The notes under the pieces were generated by a model. That model was not told the DNA's origin, did no database searches, and saw only the letters and a program-made list of their open reading frames with translations. A program made the translations under genes and the position numbers. A DNA stretch of 10,000 bases from Rheinheimera sp. (GTDB taxonomy: Bacteria; Pseudomonadota; Gammaproteobacteria; Enterobacterales; Alteromonadaceae), in assembly GCF_020217005.1 (NCBI RefSeq), contig NZ_JAIWOI010000306.1, positions 1 through 10,000 of the forward strand. Direction: 5' to 3'. Shown here piece after piece: positions 1 through 9,056 of the stretch (the stretch's first letter is position 1; the number at the start of each line of letters is the position of its first letter).

Positions 1-3000
1 GATGTATTCATCGGAATTTTTCGCTGTCGATTTGGTAGTCCCTTACCCTCTAACGAATTTCGTAAAGATGATGGCAGTCTCTTTCTATCGGGTAGCGAAT
101 ATGAATTTGATCGGGCTTGGAAAGCGAGGCGCCGAGGGGCCGTTACGCCTGAAATTCTAATGTATCGCTTAAATGGTAAAGAGACCTTAGCCTGCATGGA
201 CTGCGAACAACTGCAGCGCTTGAATTCATTTTTCGCTAGTCCACCATTTCAAAATCACGGTAAATGGACCGGATCCGTAAATCAGTTTCAAGACACTGAA
301 AGTTTTGAGAAAACTCTTGACGGTCACCTACGCGTGCTTCTAAGTCGTTGGCATTCGCGAGCCAAAGTACCTCTTCATGAGCAACTTAAGCAGCATTACC
401 TTCGCTTGGAGCATGATGCTGGTCCAAGATACACATCGAAGAAACATATCGATTCGGAAGTGAATCATACTTTCGATTGGCTTTTGGCTCGTCCCAGCGC
501 TATTCAGGAACTGGATAACCTATTAGCTAATATTTGGAAGGATCTTGACTGCGAAAGTTTAAGCCTATTTAAAAATCAACTGCAAGATGTTGCTTTGAAA
601 TTACACAATGATCCCCACTGGATAACCCCTCCAAAATTTGACTCACTTGCCGTTATGCTAGACGAGTTATCAGGAAAAGCTTGGGAGATAGCTAGTTCGA
701 GACGTTTGCAAAATGATCCAGCAAACGCAACAGAACAATATAAAAATCATCAGTTAAACAACGTAGCTCGATATGCGGAAGAAGCCGCAACGCTTATACG
801 CACATATGCGGAATTTACGAAGCGTCGTGTACTTTTGCTTACCGGCGCAGCAGGACAAGGTAAAACACATACATTAGTTCACGAAGTAAAATGCGTTCTT
901 GAATCAGGTGGTATTGCAATTGGAGTTCTGGCACAAACATTATCTGCTTCTGGAGATCTTCGCAACGCTCTAATGCAAACTTGGAACTGTAGTGACTCTT
1001 TTGAGACATTCCTTGATGACCTTGAAAATAAATCAGCTCTTCTAGGTCGCCGCGCACTGATTGCGATAGATGCTTTAAATGAGTCTCCCAATAGATCAAG
1101 ATGGAAAAATGAGCTTAATGGCCTAATACAAGAGATCCTGTCTAGACCGCACTTAACTGTTGCTTTGAGTGTGCGTACTGATTATCGAGCATATGTGTTG
1201 CCAGATACTGACGATGATACAACAGAACTCTGGGTTGAACATAAACACAAGGGTTTTTCTGGAATTGAACCTGATGCGTTGAGGGCTTATTGTGCACACT
1301 ATGGAGTCACAGCCCCTGTAGCGCCCCCAATCGGTGAGCTTAGTAATCCTCTTTATGTACAACTTCTAGTTAAAAGCCTCAAAAAACGCGCAACAAACTC
1401 CCATTGGCTTCCGTCTTGGCTAGAAGTTTGGAATGCTTGGATTGAGCAAATTGAATCTGATGCCCGTGGCAGATTAATAATTGATCCATCTAGAAAGCAG
1501 CCAGTCCGTAGATGCCTTAATAAATTAGCTGACACTATGATTGCATCTGGCCGTTTTTATCTTTTACGCCAAACAGCAGATGAGATAGCCAAAGGAGTTT
1601 CTGGTCTTGATACTTTGATAGGTTTTTTATGTTCTGCAGGTGCTCTAATTGACAGAATCGAAAATGATGATGAGATGATTGAATTTGGTTTCGAGCGACT
1701 TTCGGATACGTTTTTCGTTCATTGCCTGCTTACACGACTTTTTAAAGGGAAACGTAATGTCGCAGAACGACGTCTTGCACTTGAAATAGCGTTGTCACCT
1801 CGTGGTGAATTATCAGCTCTCACAACTCCTGATTGTTACGATAGCCCACTCTTTTATCGGCGGTATGGTTTGCTCGCTGCTCTCTGCCTTTTAGTTCCTT
1901 CGCATGTTGGCGCGGAGCTACCTGAATTCATTCCAGCAGAAACTCCCGATTCACGCCATTGGGTTACACCTGATTCAGACTTGAGAAATGCATTTACTGA
2001 CAGTATGCGATGGAGGTGTCAGCCTGAAGAGTTTGCTAGAGATGAAAAGTCTCTCTGGCAGATGTACCGAGAGCGTGGCAGCCAATTAGGTAGAGTAGGC
2101 GACCTAGACGAATTGATGAGATTAGCGCTTATACCTAGGCACCCTTTCGCAATGGATAAATTGCTACATCTTTGGTTATTGGGAATGGAAAGTGTTGGGG
2201 AGCGAGATGCTGAGTGGTCAGTTAATCTTGTCGCTTTATGGCGTGATGAAAGCTCTAACTTGTCAGTGCTCATTCGTTGGGCAATTGATTCAAATTTAAC
2301 CAAAATTCATAAAGATATAGCGGTGCCTGCCGCACTACTATTAGCTTGGGCTTGCACTTCGTCACAGCAAAAACTCAGAGAAATGGCTACTCGTGGTTTA
2401 ACGCGGGTATTGGTCGCATGCCCTGAAATACTCTCGCTAATCTTAGAAGATATTTTAAAAGTTGATGATGACTATGTTGTGGAAAGTACGTTAATAGCAA
2501 TTTGGGGAGTAATGATAGACGGAAGCCAACCCGAATACTGTCAAATAGCAGCACAAAAAGTATATTCTATGATTTTTGGAAATGAATATCCTCGCTGCCA
2601 CCTAACAATACGTCATTATGCTCGACGAGTTGTTGAGGTCGCATTCCATAAAGATTGGTTCCATGACATTGATCTATCTGTTATCAGACCTCCATATAAG
2701 AGTGCATTGCCCCTATCACAAGTTCCAGATGACGCTAGTTTACGCGCATTAGATAGCTCACAGGGATTTCGCAATATTATTGGTTCGGCTTTGGGACGTG
2801 ACTTCTATTGGTATGTTTTGGGAGCCACCTCCGGTAGTAAGCCATTTTCATCCAAGCCCCTGCCTCACTCTAATGAGCCTGTTCGGGCATATAAGTATGG
2901 TGGCAGTGAGACTAAATTCAGTCCTGAAAACGGTATTTTTGATATTCCACTCGTAGCTAGATTTATCGTTTGGAATTCCTACAATCTCGGGTGGTCTGCA

Positions 3001-4131
3001 AAGCGTTTCGACACTTTCGATACGGGTTATGAAACCCGAAGCAGTAGCCGTATAGATGATTCGGCAAGAACGGAACGAATAGGTAAAAAATATCAATGGA
3101 TAAGTTGGCAGAAAATTCTCGCTTTTCTCTCTGATAACTACCACATGACTGACGATCCTTTCAGCGGGCCAAGAGAATATGACACACCTCATCAGATTAG
3201 CTATATAAAACTATCCGACCCATCGCGTTGGCTTTATTTAACTGAAAGACACCTAATTACCTCAAATCGTGACGACTTTTGGCGTGTACCAAGTTTACCG
3301 CAATGGCCTTCAGCTAATGTCGAAGATGTGATCCATTGGGGTACAGATGAGGCCTACGATTTGCCTGCGGCAGATGTCCTTAGTTATGTGCCTGAGCTGC
3401 CATCGGAATGGGGCGATGGCCCTTGGATCCGCATTGCTGCAGAGCACTGTTGGACGAGTCCTAAATTACCTGGAACCTGGGGGATTGGCCAGGATCTTGA
3501 TACTAACATTTGGTGGCAATTAACGCCTGCGTTGATCAGAGCCTGTGATTTGACCACACTTTTGGATAGCCTAAATGAAACTAGCGTATGTGAAAGGCTG
3601 GAAGCTATAAGCCGGATTGAACTTGAAGGAGATTGGAATTTACAGCTTTCTGAATGGCCGGGCGCTTGCGGAGATTTAAGCAAAGGGATCGATTATGATG
3701 GAAATGGGGGATCTGATGCGTGGTTGCCAGTGCCATGGATGCATTTAATAGGTGAATGCGGTCATCCAGATCGTTCAGAAGAAAGCGGTCCGACAATTCT
3801 TCCTTGGCCTCGTATTTTTCAAGACTGGGGGTTGGAATTAGATATTGAGAGCGGCGTCGTGAGGCAAGGGAATACCGTAGTATTTGGCGTAGCAAGCTTA
3901 GTTATGGATGAAAAAGCATTGTTTGCTCAACGTGATGTCCTTATCAATTTGCTGGAAAAACATAATTTGGCACTTGTATGGTGGCTCCGTGGTGAAAGGC
4001 GTGCATTTATGCCTGGATTTTCCTCATACGCTCCACATGCTCTCGTATGGATTGACTCACGGGGAGTTGCTTATCTAGGAAAAGATGGGCTAATCCAAGT
4101 TGGCATGCTCTCGCGAAAGAATAGTAGGTAG
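1..4131 (+). CDS. Large DUF4062-like / STAND (NACHT-like) P-loop NTPase, 5'-truncated by the window edge; putative NLR-like anti-phage defence protein
   Basis: The frame is open from base 1 to the TAG at 4129-4131 (1376 residues seen). ATG 160 has no ribosome binding site, and the 53 residues before it are conserved-looking, so the true start lies upstream. Counting from base 1: residues 1-53 (DVFIGIFRCRFG, SGSEYEFDRAW, ILMYR) resemble the second half of DUF4062, a TIR-like domain often fused to NTPases. Walker A GAAGQGKT is at 282-289, Walker B ALIAIDALNE at 352-361, a sensor-like SVRTDY near 390-395, a SNPLYVQLL (NP motif) at about 448-456, and FGFERLSDTFF at about 562-572, typical of the winged-helix end of STAND ATPases. 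The C-terminal ~800 residues are helical and HEAT-like around 780-890, then carry GRDFYWYVLG (about 932-941), VARFIVWNSYNLGW (about 985-998) and ERIGKKYQWISW (1025-1036). The likely role is ATP-switched sensing of a phage or stress ligand that activates the N-terminal effector. The NTPase call is firm, DUF4062 likely, defence inferred. The gene converges on groEL. Confidence 0.85.
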   Translation, partial: DVFIGIFRCRFGSPLPSNEFRKDDGSLFLSGSEYEFDRAWKARRRGAVTPEILMYRLNGKETLACMDCEQLQRLNSFFASPPFQNHGKWTGSVNQFQDTESFEKTLDGHLRVLLSRWHSRAKVPLHEQLKQHYLRLEHDAGPRYTSKKHIDSEVNHTFDWLLARPSAIQELDNLLANIWKDLDCESLSLFKNQLQDVALKLHNDPHWITPPKFDSLAVMLDELSGKAWEIASSRRLQNDPANATEQYKNHQLNNVARYAEEAATLIRTYAEFTKRRVLLLTGAAGQGKTHTLVHEVKCVLESGGIAIGVLAQTLSASGDLRNALMQTWNCSDSFETFLDDLENKSALLGRRALIAIDALNESPNRSRWKNELNGLIQEILSRPHLTVALSVRTDYRAYVLPDTDDDTTELWVEHKHKGFSGIEPDALRAYCAHYGVTAPVAPPIGELSNPLYVQLLVKSLKKRATNSHWLPSWLEVWNAWIEQIESDARGRLIIDPSRKQPVRRCLNKLADTMIASGRFYLLRQTADEIAKGVSGLDTLIGFLCSAGALIDRIENDDEMIEFGFERLSDTFFVHCLLTRLFKGKRNVAERRLALEIALSPRGELSALTTPDCYDSPLFYRRYGLLAALCLLVPSHVGAELPEFIPAETPDSRHWVTPDSDLRNAFTDSMRWRCQPEEFARDEKSLWQMYRERGSQLGRVGDLDELMRLALIPRHPFAMDKLLHLWLLGMESVGERDAEWSVNLVALWRDESSNLSVLIRWAIDSNLTKIHKDIAVPAALLLAWACTSSQQKLREMATRGLTRVLVACPEILSLILEDILKVDDDYVVESTLIAIWGVMIDGSQPEYCQIAAQKVYSMIFGNEYPRCHLTIRHYARRVVEVAFHKDWFHDIDLSVIRPPYKSALPLSQVPDDASLRALDSSQGFRNIIGSALGRDFYWYVLGATSGSKPFSSKPLPHSNEPVRAYKYGGSETKFSPENGIFDIPLVARFIVWNSYNLGWSAKRFDTFDTGYETRSSSRIDDSARTERIGKKYQWISWQKILAFLSDNYHMTDDPFSGPREYDTPHQISYIKLSDPSRWLYLTERHLITSNRDDFWRVPSLPQWPSANVEDVIHWGTDEAYDLPAADVLSYVPELPSEWGDGPWIRIAAEHCWTSPKLPGTWGIGQDLDTNIWWQLTPALIRACDLTTLLDSLNETSVCERLEAISRIELEGDWNLQLSEWPGACGDLSKGIDYDGNGGSDAWLPVPWMHLIGECGHPDRSEESGPTILPWPRIFQDWGLELDIESGVVRQGNTVVFGVASLVMDEKALFAQRDVLINLLEKHNLALVWWLRGERRAFMPGFSSYAPHALVWIDSRGVAYLGKDGLIQVGMLSRKNSR

Positions 4132-4174
4132 ATGATGCTCACTTGAAAGCGAGATTATAGAATCCTACTTTTGA
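4123..4174 (+). terminator. Possible weak terminator after the NTPase gene
   Basis: A 6-bp stem (agtagg 4123-4128 with cctact 4164-4169) encloses a second hairpin (ctcactt 4138-4144 with aagcgag 4147-4153, one mismatch). It is followed by a short T-run at 4169-4172. The outer stem overlaps the last codons of the NTPase. Stems are short and the T-run is modest, so this is only a candidate; the strong hairpin at 4646-4677 may do the real work. Confidence 0.25.
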
Positions 4175-4215
4175 CTGTGAAGAGTTACCAGCCAGCTAAA
4201 TTAATAGAGGTGCTT

Positions 4216-4395
4216 ATGAAATATATAAAACTTAAGCAAAGTAAAAATTCAAATGCAGCACCGCAGAAAAAACAGGAAGAACAGCAACTCTTGGCAGAAA
4301 TAAAAACCGCTGCTGCTCAGTTTGCTGCGGGTTTAGGCGTAGATAATGCTGTGGCTCGTGTAGTTCTGCTTGAACGATTAGCGAAGAGGGGCTGA
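4216..4395 (+). CDS. Small hypothetical protein, 59 aa
   Basis: Not recognised. The ATG at 4216 is preceded by AGAGG (4206-4210) with 5 bases of spacing, a good ribosome binding site. The in-frame TTG at 4171 lacks one and would add 15 residues, so 4216 is preferred. The product begins MKYIKLKQSKNSN, has a lysine/glutamine-rich hydrophilic stretch (about 5-25: PQKKQEEQQ), then an alanine-rich probably helical C-terminal half (AEIKTAAAQFAAGLGVDNAVARVVLLERLAKRG). There is no signal peptide or membrane segment. It lies 84 bases after the NTPase stop in the same direction, so it could be co-transcribed as an accessory small protein, or it could be an unrelated cargo or relic gene at the junction with the groESL block. 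The good ribosome binding site and the non-random composition favour real translation; function unknown. Confidence 0.5.
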   Translation: MKYIKLKQSKNSNAAPQKKQEEQQLLAEIKTAAAQFAAGLGVDNAVARVVLLERLAKRG

Positions 4396-4408
4396 GCAAA
4401 GCCACATA

Positions 4409-4493
4409 CCAAACACCAGTAACTGCGTAGTGAGCGATCAAAAGTGAGCGCGGGAGGCGCGAACGGGCGAACGCAGTAGTTGGTGGTGGTTGG
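4409..4493. repeat. Imperfect GC-rich dyad, REP/MITE-like
   Basis: Two arms, about 4409-4428 (ccaaacaccagtaactgcgt) and 4471-4493 (acgcagtagttggtggtggt...), are imperfect reverse complements with a perfect 7-bp core (actgcgt/acgcagt). The inside is GC-rich and itself repetitive: gtgagcg occurs twice 14 bases apart, and gcgcgggaggcgcg is a near dyad. It follows the small ORF directly and has no coding signal. This is the look of a dispersed intergenic repeat that folds as RNA or single-stranded DNA; copy number elsewhere cannot be seen from one window. Confidence 0.45.
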
Positions 4494-4578
4494 GCGGGTT
4501 CGGAGAGAGGTTTGATTTTGCTCTGAAGTTGAAGAGTCAGATGAGTTCAGATGGGATTGAGGATTCGGATGGAATATT

Positions 4579-4620
4579 GGGGTCAGAGCAAATTTGCTCC
4601 ACAAATCTTGATCTGACCCC
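4579..4620. repeat. REP/MITE-like inverted repeat with ggggtcaga / tctgacccc ends
   Basis: A perfect 9-bp inverted repeat (4579-4587 and 4612-4620) bounds a 42-bp unit. Inside its left part lies a perfect 14-bp palindrome, gagcaaatttgctc (4586-4599). From memory, hairpins starting ggggtcaga and ending tctgacccc occur as dispersed elements near Y1-type (REP-associated tyrosine) transposases in gammaproteobacteria. No transposase is present here, so this would be a non-autonomous copy. The unit stops only a few bases before the groEL terminator structure. Confidence 0.6.
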
Positions 4621-4625
4621 TTCGG

Positions 4626-4690
4626 AATTCGCTATCCCCAAAAACAAAAAACCCGGCGTTAGCCGGGTTTTCGTTTTGGGGATACGCGAA

Positions 4691-4692
<2 letters not shown>
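4626..4692 (-). terminator. groEL terminator hairpin nested in a longer inverted repeat; probably bidirectional
   Basis: Core stem of 10 bp: aaaacccggc (4648-4657) with gccgggtttt (4662-4671), loop gtta. Read on the minus strand it starts 20 bases past the groEL stop codon and is followed by a U-rich tract, a standard rho-independent terminator. Read on the plus strand the stem is followed by ttttcgtttt, so it should also stop transcripts from the small ORF and the NTPase gene. Outside it, aattcgctatccccaaaa (4626-4643) and ttttggggatacgcgaatt (4674-4692) pair almost completely with one bulge, giving a second long stem that reaches the groEL stop codon. Confidence 0.88.
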
Positions 4693-6370
<1,678 letters not shown>

Positions 6371-6375
6371 TTAGA

Positions 6376-6666
6376 TTATTCGGTGATGACGCCAAGGATG
6401 TTGTCTTCTTTGGTGATGACATATTCCTGGCCTTCAATTTTTTCAGTGCGTTCTACGTAAGCACCGAAGATCACTTTGTCGCCTACTTTGACATCTAAAG
6501 GACGAACAGTACCGTTTTCTAAAATGCGACCGTTGCCAACTGCAACCACTTCACCACGAGTAGATTTTTCAGCAGAAGCGCCAGTCAGCACAATACCACC
6601 AGCAGATTTGCTTTCAGCTTCCAAACGCTTGATGATGACGCGATCGTGTAATGGACGAATATTCAT
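6376..6666 (-). CDS. groES: Co-chaperonin GroES (Hsp10, Cpn10)
   Basis: The product is 96 aa, the normal length for the family. Seven copies form the lid that closes the GroEL chamber. [16 protein letters not shown] is the conserved beta-barrel start. The mobile loop that docks on GroEL is at about 17-33 ([17 protein letters not shown]) with its GGIVL contact motif at 23-27. The [10 protein letters not shown] and [12 protein letters not shown] segments form the barrel core and roof, and the end NILGVITE corresponds to the usual ILAIVE. The start is supported by TAGGAGA a few bases upstream. It is the first gene of the groES-groEL operon; the 58-base leader runs back to the sigma-32 promoter. 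Confidence 0.98.
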   Translation of the reverse strand: MNIRPLHDRVIIKRLEAESKSAGGIVLTGASAEKSTRGEVVAVGNGRILENGTVRPLDVKVGDKVIFGAYVERTEKIEGQEYVITKEDNILGVITE

Positions 6667-6730
6667 GCTTTTTTATCTCCTAAAAGCGATTTGAGTTTTA
6701 ACATTGGGTGTTAAATTTGTTGTGCTTGCT

Positions 6731-6761
6731 ATATGGGGCAATCTCCTTATGAACCCAAGGG
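6731..6761 (-). promoter_or_regulatory. Sigma-32 (RpoH) heat shock promoter of groES-groEL
   Basis: On the minus strand, CCCTTGGGT (6761-6753) and CCCCATAT (6738-6731) match the RpoH pattern (CTTGAAA, spacer of about 13-14, CCCCATnT): the -10 is perfect, the -35 keeps CCCTTG, and the spacer is 14 bases. Transcription would start near 6724. An A/T-rich tract (about 6764-6779) just upstream of the -35 could act as an UP element. A weaker sigma-70 -10 (TATAGC, 6733-6728) overlaps. No CIRCE operator is seen. Confidence 0.82.
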
Positions 6762-6799
6762 CTATTTTTTAAAAATTTTGCGCTTTTTGGTGTTTCTGA

Positions 6800-6828
6800 T
6801 TGTTTTTTGCGCAATCACTGCGTTTTAT
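6800..6828 (+). promoter_or_regulatory. Candidate sigma-70 promoter for cutA-dsbD
   Basis: TTGTTT (6800-6805) and TTTTAT (6823-6828) are separated by 17 bases in the gap between the divergent groES and cutA genes. Both hexamers are poor matches. An alternative -35 is TTGACT at 6855-6860, but no convincing -10 follows it. The operon must have a promoter in this 230-base gap; which one is uncertain. Confidence 0.25.
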
Positions 6829-6897
6829 GCAACAAATTTGGCTATGAGCAGGTCTTGACTGCTGTGGCTTTTAAGCAACACGAATGAGGGCATCGCT

Positions 6898-7218
6898 ATG
6901 ATGATGGAACTGATTTTATGCAATTGTCCTGATTTACAGGTGGCAGAGCGCATAACGAAGCACTTGTTGGAGCGAAAACTGGCGGCTTGTGTTAACGTTT
7001 TGCCTGCGGTGCAATCGCATTATGTCTGGCAGGGCAAACTTGAACAAAGCACTGAAATTCCGTTGTTAATTAAAGCCAGAAAAGAAGATTTTATTGAAAT
7101 TGAACAGGCCATCTGTGCTTTACACCCGTATCAGGTGCCTGAAATTATTGCCATTGCCGCACAACAAGTATTCGCCCCTTATTTACAGTGGGTTCAAGAG
7201 GTAACGAGTCGTGATTAA
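6898..7218 (+). CDS. cutA: Divalent-cation tolerance protein CutA (CutA1 family)
   Basis: The product is 106 aa, typical for this small trimeric ferredoxin-like (PII-like) protein, which is linked to copper and other divalent metal tolerance; its exact biochemical role is unsettled. Family motifs are LLERKLAACVNVLPAVQSHYVWQGK (about 23-47), with the conserved Cys31-Val-Asn, then EIPLLIKARKE (53-63) and the signature HPYQVPEIIAI (76-86). Three ATGs stand in a row (6898, 6901, 6904). TGAGGG at 6885-6890 is spaced 7 bases from the first, which is preferred. The 3' end overlaps the dsbD start by 8 bases, so the two are translated from one mRNA, an arrangement also known in E. coli. Confidence 0.95.
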   Translation: MMMELILCNCPDLQVAERITKHLLERKLAACVNVLPAVQSHYVWQGKLEQSTEIPLLIKARKEDFIEIEQAICALHPYQVPEIIAIAAQQVFAPYLQWVQEVTSRD

Positions 7219-9037
7219 GAGTTTTTTATTTAGCCTGCTGCTGTGTTTGTCTTTTGTAAGTCAGGCGCAAAGCACCAACGCACTGGCCGCCCTGCAGCAA
7301 GGTTCGCAGTTTCTGCCGGTAGAACAGGCTTTTGTAATGGATTTCCGCCAGCAAGAAAACAAATTACAAGTCAGCTTTACCATAGCCGACGGCTACTACC
7401 TGTACAAAGACAAGTTTAAGTTTGCAGGCGTCGATACCGCCTTTTCTCACCCGCAGTTTCCCAAAGGCATGATGATTAAGGACGAATACTTTGGCGAATC
7501 TGAAGTCTATTTCCATCAAGTGGTCTTAGATATCCCATTAAGCCAGATAGGTGCAGAGGCTATGCTGAAAGTACGCTTCCAGGGGTGCGCTGAGGCGGGT
7601 TTATGTTATCCGGTGCAAACACTGGAAATTCCTTTGATTGCGCCTGCTAATACAACAGTTGCCCCCCAAGGTGCCAGCACAGCAGAGGCGGCTGCAGCTC
7701 TTGGCGTGACTGAAGATTCTGCGTCCCCCGCCAGCTCTGTTTCTGCCCCGGTATCAGAGCAGCTGCAACTTTTGGATAGCTTAAAAACTGATAGCACTAT
7801 CAAAGCTCTGTTTCTATTTTTCTTACTGGGTTTAGGTTTAGCTTTTACGCCTTGCGTATTCCCTATGTATCCGATTTTAACCAGCATTATTGTAGGGCAA
7901 GGCCAACAGTTATCCGGCAAACGCGCTTTTAGTTTGTCTATGGCTTATGTTCAGGGTATGGCGGTTAGCTATTCCTTATTAGGTTTATTAGTCGCAAGCT
8001 TAGGTTTGCAGTTCCAGACCTACTTTCAACACCCTGTTGTCTTAATCGCCATCAGTATCTTATTTGTGTTTTTAGCCCTGGCGATGTTTGGCGTCTTTAA
8101 CTTAAGTCTGCCGGAGAAATGGCAAAACAAGGTGAATTCTTTAAGCAACAAACAACAAGGTGGCAGCATCAAAGGCGCGGCTTTGATGGGTTTGTTATCA
8201 GGTTTAGTCGCCTCCCCTTGCACCACTGCACCTCTGACAGCAGCACTTTTATATGTAGCTCAATCCGGTGATTTAGCCTTGGGCGCTTTAACGCTGTATA
8301 TCTTAAGTATGGGTATGGGCTTGCCACTGCTGATTTTAGGCAGCACGGGCGGTAAGTTTTTACCTAAAGCCGGCGCCTGGATGGATGTGGTTAAAGCCAG
8401 CTTTGGTTTCCTGCTATTAGCAGTGCCAGTCTGGCTACTGAGCCGTTTCCTGCCTGCTTATGTTGTAGTGATTGTAGCCACTTTGGTCTTGTTGATGCTG
8501 GCCGTGTATTTACACCGCTTATCGCAGCAGCTCTCGTCAGGCACCACAGGCCAAAGTATCAGTTGGATGCTGGCTTTAGTCATAGTGCTGGGCACCACTG
8601 GCGCTAACTTATGGTATTGGTTACCAGGCACTACAGTGCCTCAAGTACCAGGCCAGACTGTTCAGACACAAAATACCGAATTTAAACTGGTAAAAACTTT
8701 GGATGAGCTGCAACAGGAAGTGAAAAAATCAGCCGAAGCAGGTAAACCAGTGCTGGTGGATTTATACGCCGAATGGTGTGTGGCTTGTAAAGAGTTTGAG
8801 CACATCACTTTTGCTGATGGCGAAGTGAAAAGCTTAATGGCGCAGTTCACCTTAATTAAGATAGATGTTACCAACGCCACTGATCAGGATCAGCAATTAC
8901 TGGATCATTTCCAGGTTTTAGGTTTGCCAACTTTGCTGTTATTTGACAAAAACGGCAGCGAATTAACGCAATCTCGCATCACAGGCTTTATGGGACCAAA
9001 AGATTTTGGCGCCCATTTAGGTCAAATACTGCAATAA
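7211..9037 (+). CDS. dsbD: Thiol:disulfide interchange protein DsbD (DipZ)
   Basis: The product is 608 aa, full length. It carries electrons from cytoplasmic thioredoxin across the inner membrane to periplasmic partners (DsbC, DsbG, CcmG), keeping them reduced for disulfide isomerisation and cytochrome c maturation. A signal peptide spans 1-19 (cleavage near AQA-Q/S). The alpha domain has Cys126 and Cys132 (GCAEAGLC). A linker rich in Ala/Ser/Pro (145-180) follows. The membrane domain (about 197-470, eight helices expected) has the paired cysteines Cys215 in FTPCVFPMYP and Cys337 in ASPCTTAPLTA. The gamma thioredoxin domain has the CVAC site at 523-526 and the cis-proline loop GLPTLLLF (571-578). 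The start is GTG at 7211, served by AAGAGG at 7196-7201 inside the end of cutA, implying translational coupling. All six redox cysteines are present. Confidence 0.97.
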   Translation: MIKSFLFSLLLCLSFVSQAQSTNALAALQQGSQFLPVEQAFVMDFRQQENKLQVSFTIADGYYLYKDKFKFAGVDTAFSHPQFPKGMMIKDEYFGESEVYFHQVVLDIPLSQIGAEAMLKVRFQGCAEAGLCYPVQTLEIPLIAPANTTVAPQGASTAEAAAALGVTEDSASPASSVSAPVSEQLQLLDSLKTDSTIKALFLFFLLGLGLAFTPCVFPMYPILTSIIVGQGQQLSGKRAFSLSMAYVQGMAVSYSLLGLLVASLGLQFQTYFQHPVVLIAISILFVFLALAMFGVFNLSLPEKWQNKVNSLSNKQQGGSIKGAALMGLLSGLVASPCTTAPLTAALLYVAQSGDLALGALTLYILSMGMGLPLLILGSTGGKFLPKAGAWMDVVKASFGFLLLAVPVWLLSRFLPAYVVVIVATLVLLMLAVYLHRLSQQLSSGTTGQSISWMLALVIVLGTTGANLWYWLPGTTVPQVPGQTVQTQNTEFKLVKTLDELQQEVKKSAEAGKPVLVDLYAEWCVACKEFEHITFADGEVKSLMAQFTLIKIDVTNATDQDQQLLDHFQVLGLPTLLLFDKNGSELTQSRITGFMGPKDFGAHLGQILQ

Positions 9038-9056
9038 AAATCTCTGTGCTACTCGC

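Noticed and set aside
160..162. ATG at 160 as the start of the NTPase gene
   Set aside because: The frame is open to base 1, the 53 preceding residues match a DUF4062-like segment, and no ribosome binding site precedes this ATG.
2848..3192. Antisense ORFs inside the NTPase gene (for example 114 codons here)
   Set aside because: They are shadows of the real frame with no ribosome binding site or family resemblance.
4171..4215. TTG 4171 as start of the small ORF
   Set aside because: It has no ribosome binding site, while ATG 4216 has AGAGG at the right distance.
4396..4625. CRISPR array or small structured RNA gene
   Set aside because: The repeats are few, unequal in length and inverted rather than regularly spaced direct repeats; no promoter or known RNA family could be recognised.
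6667..6897. CIRCE/HrcA operator for groESL
   Set aside because: No TTAGCACTC and GAGTGCTAA pair is present; the promoter is of sigma-32 type.
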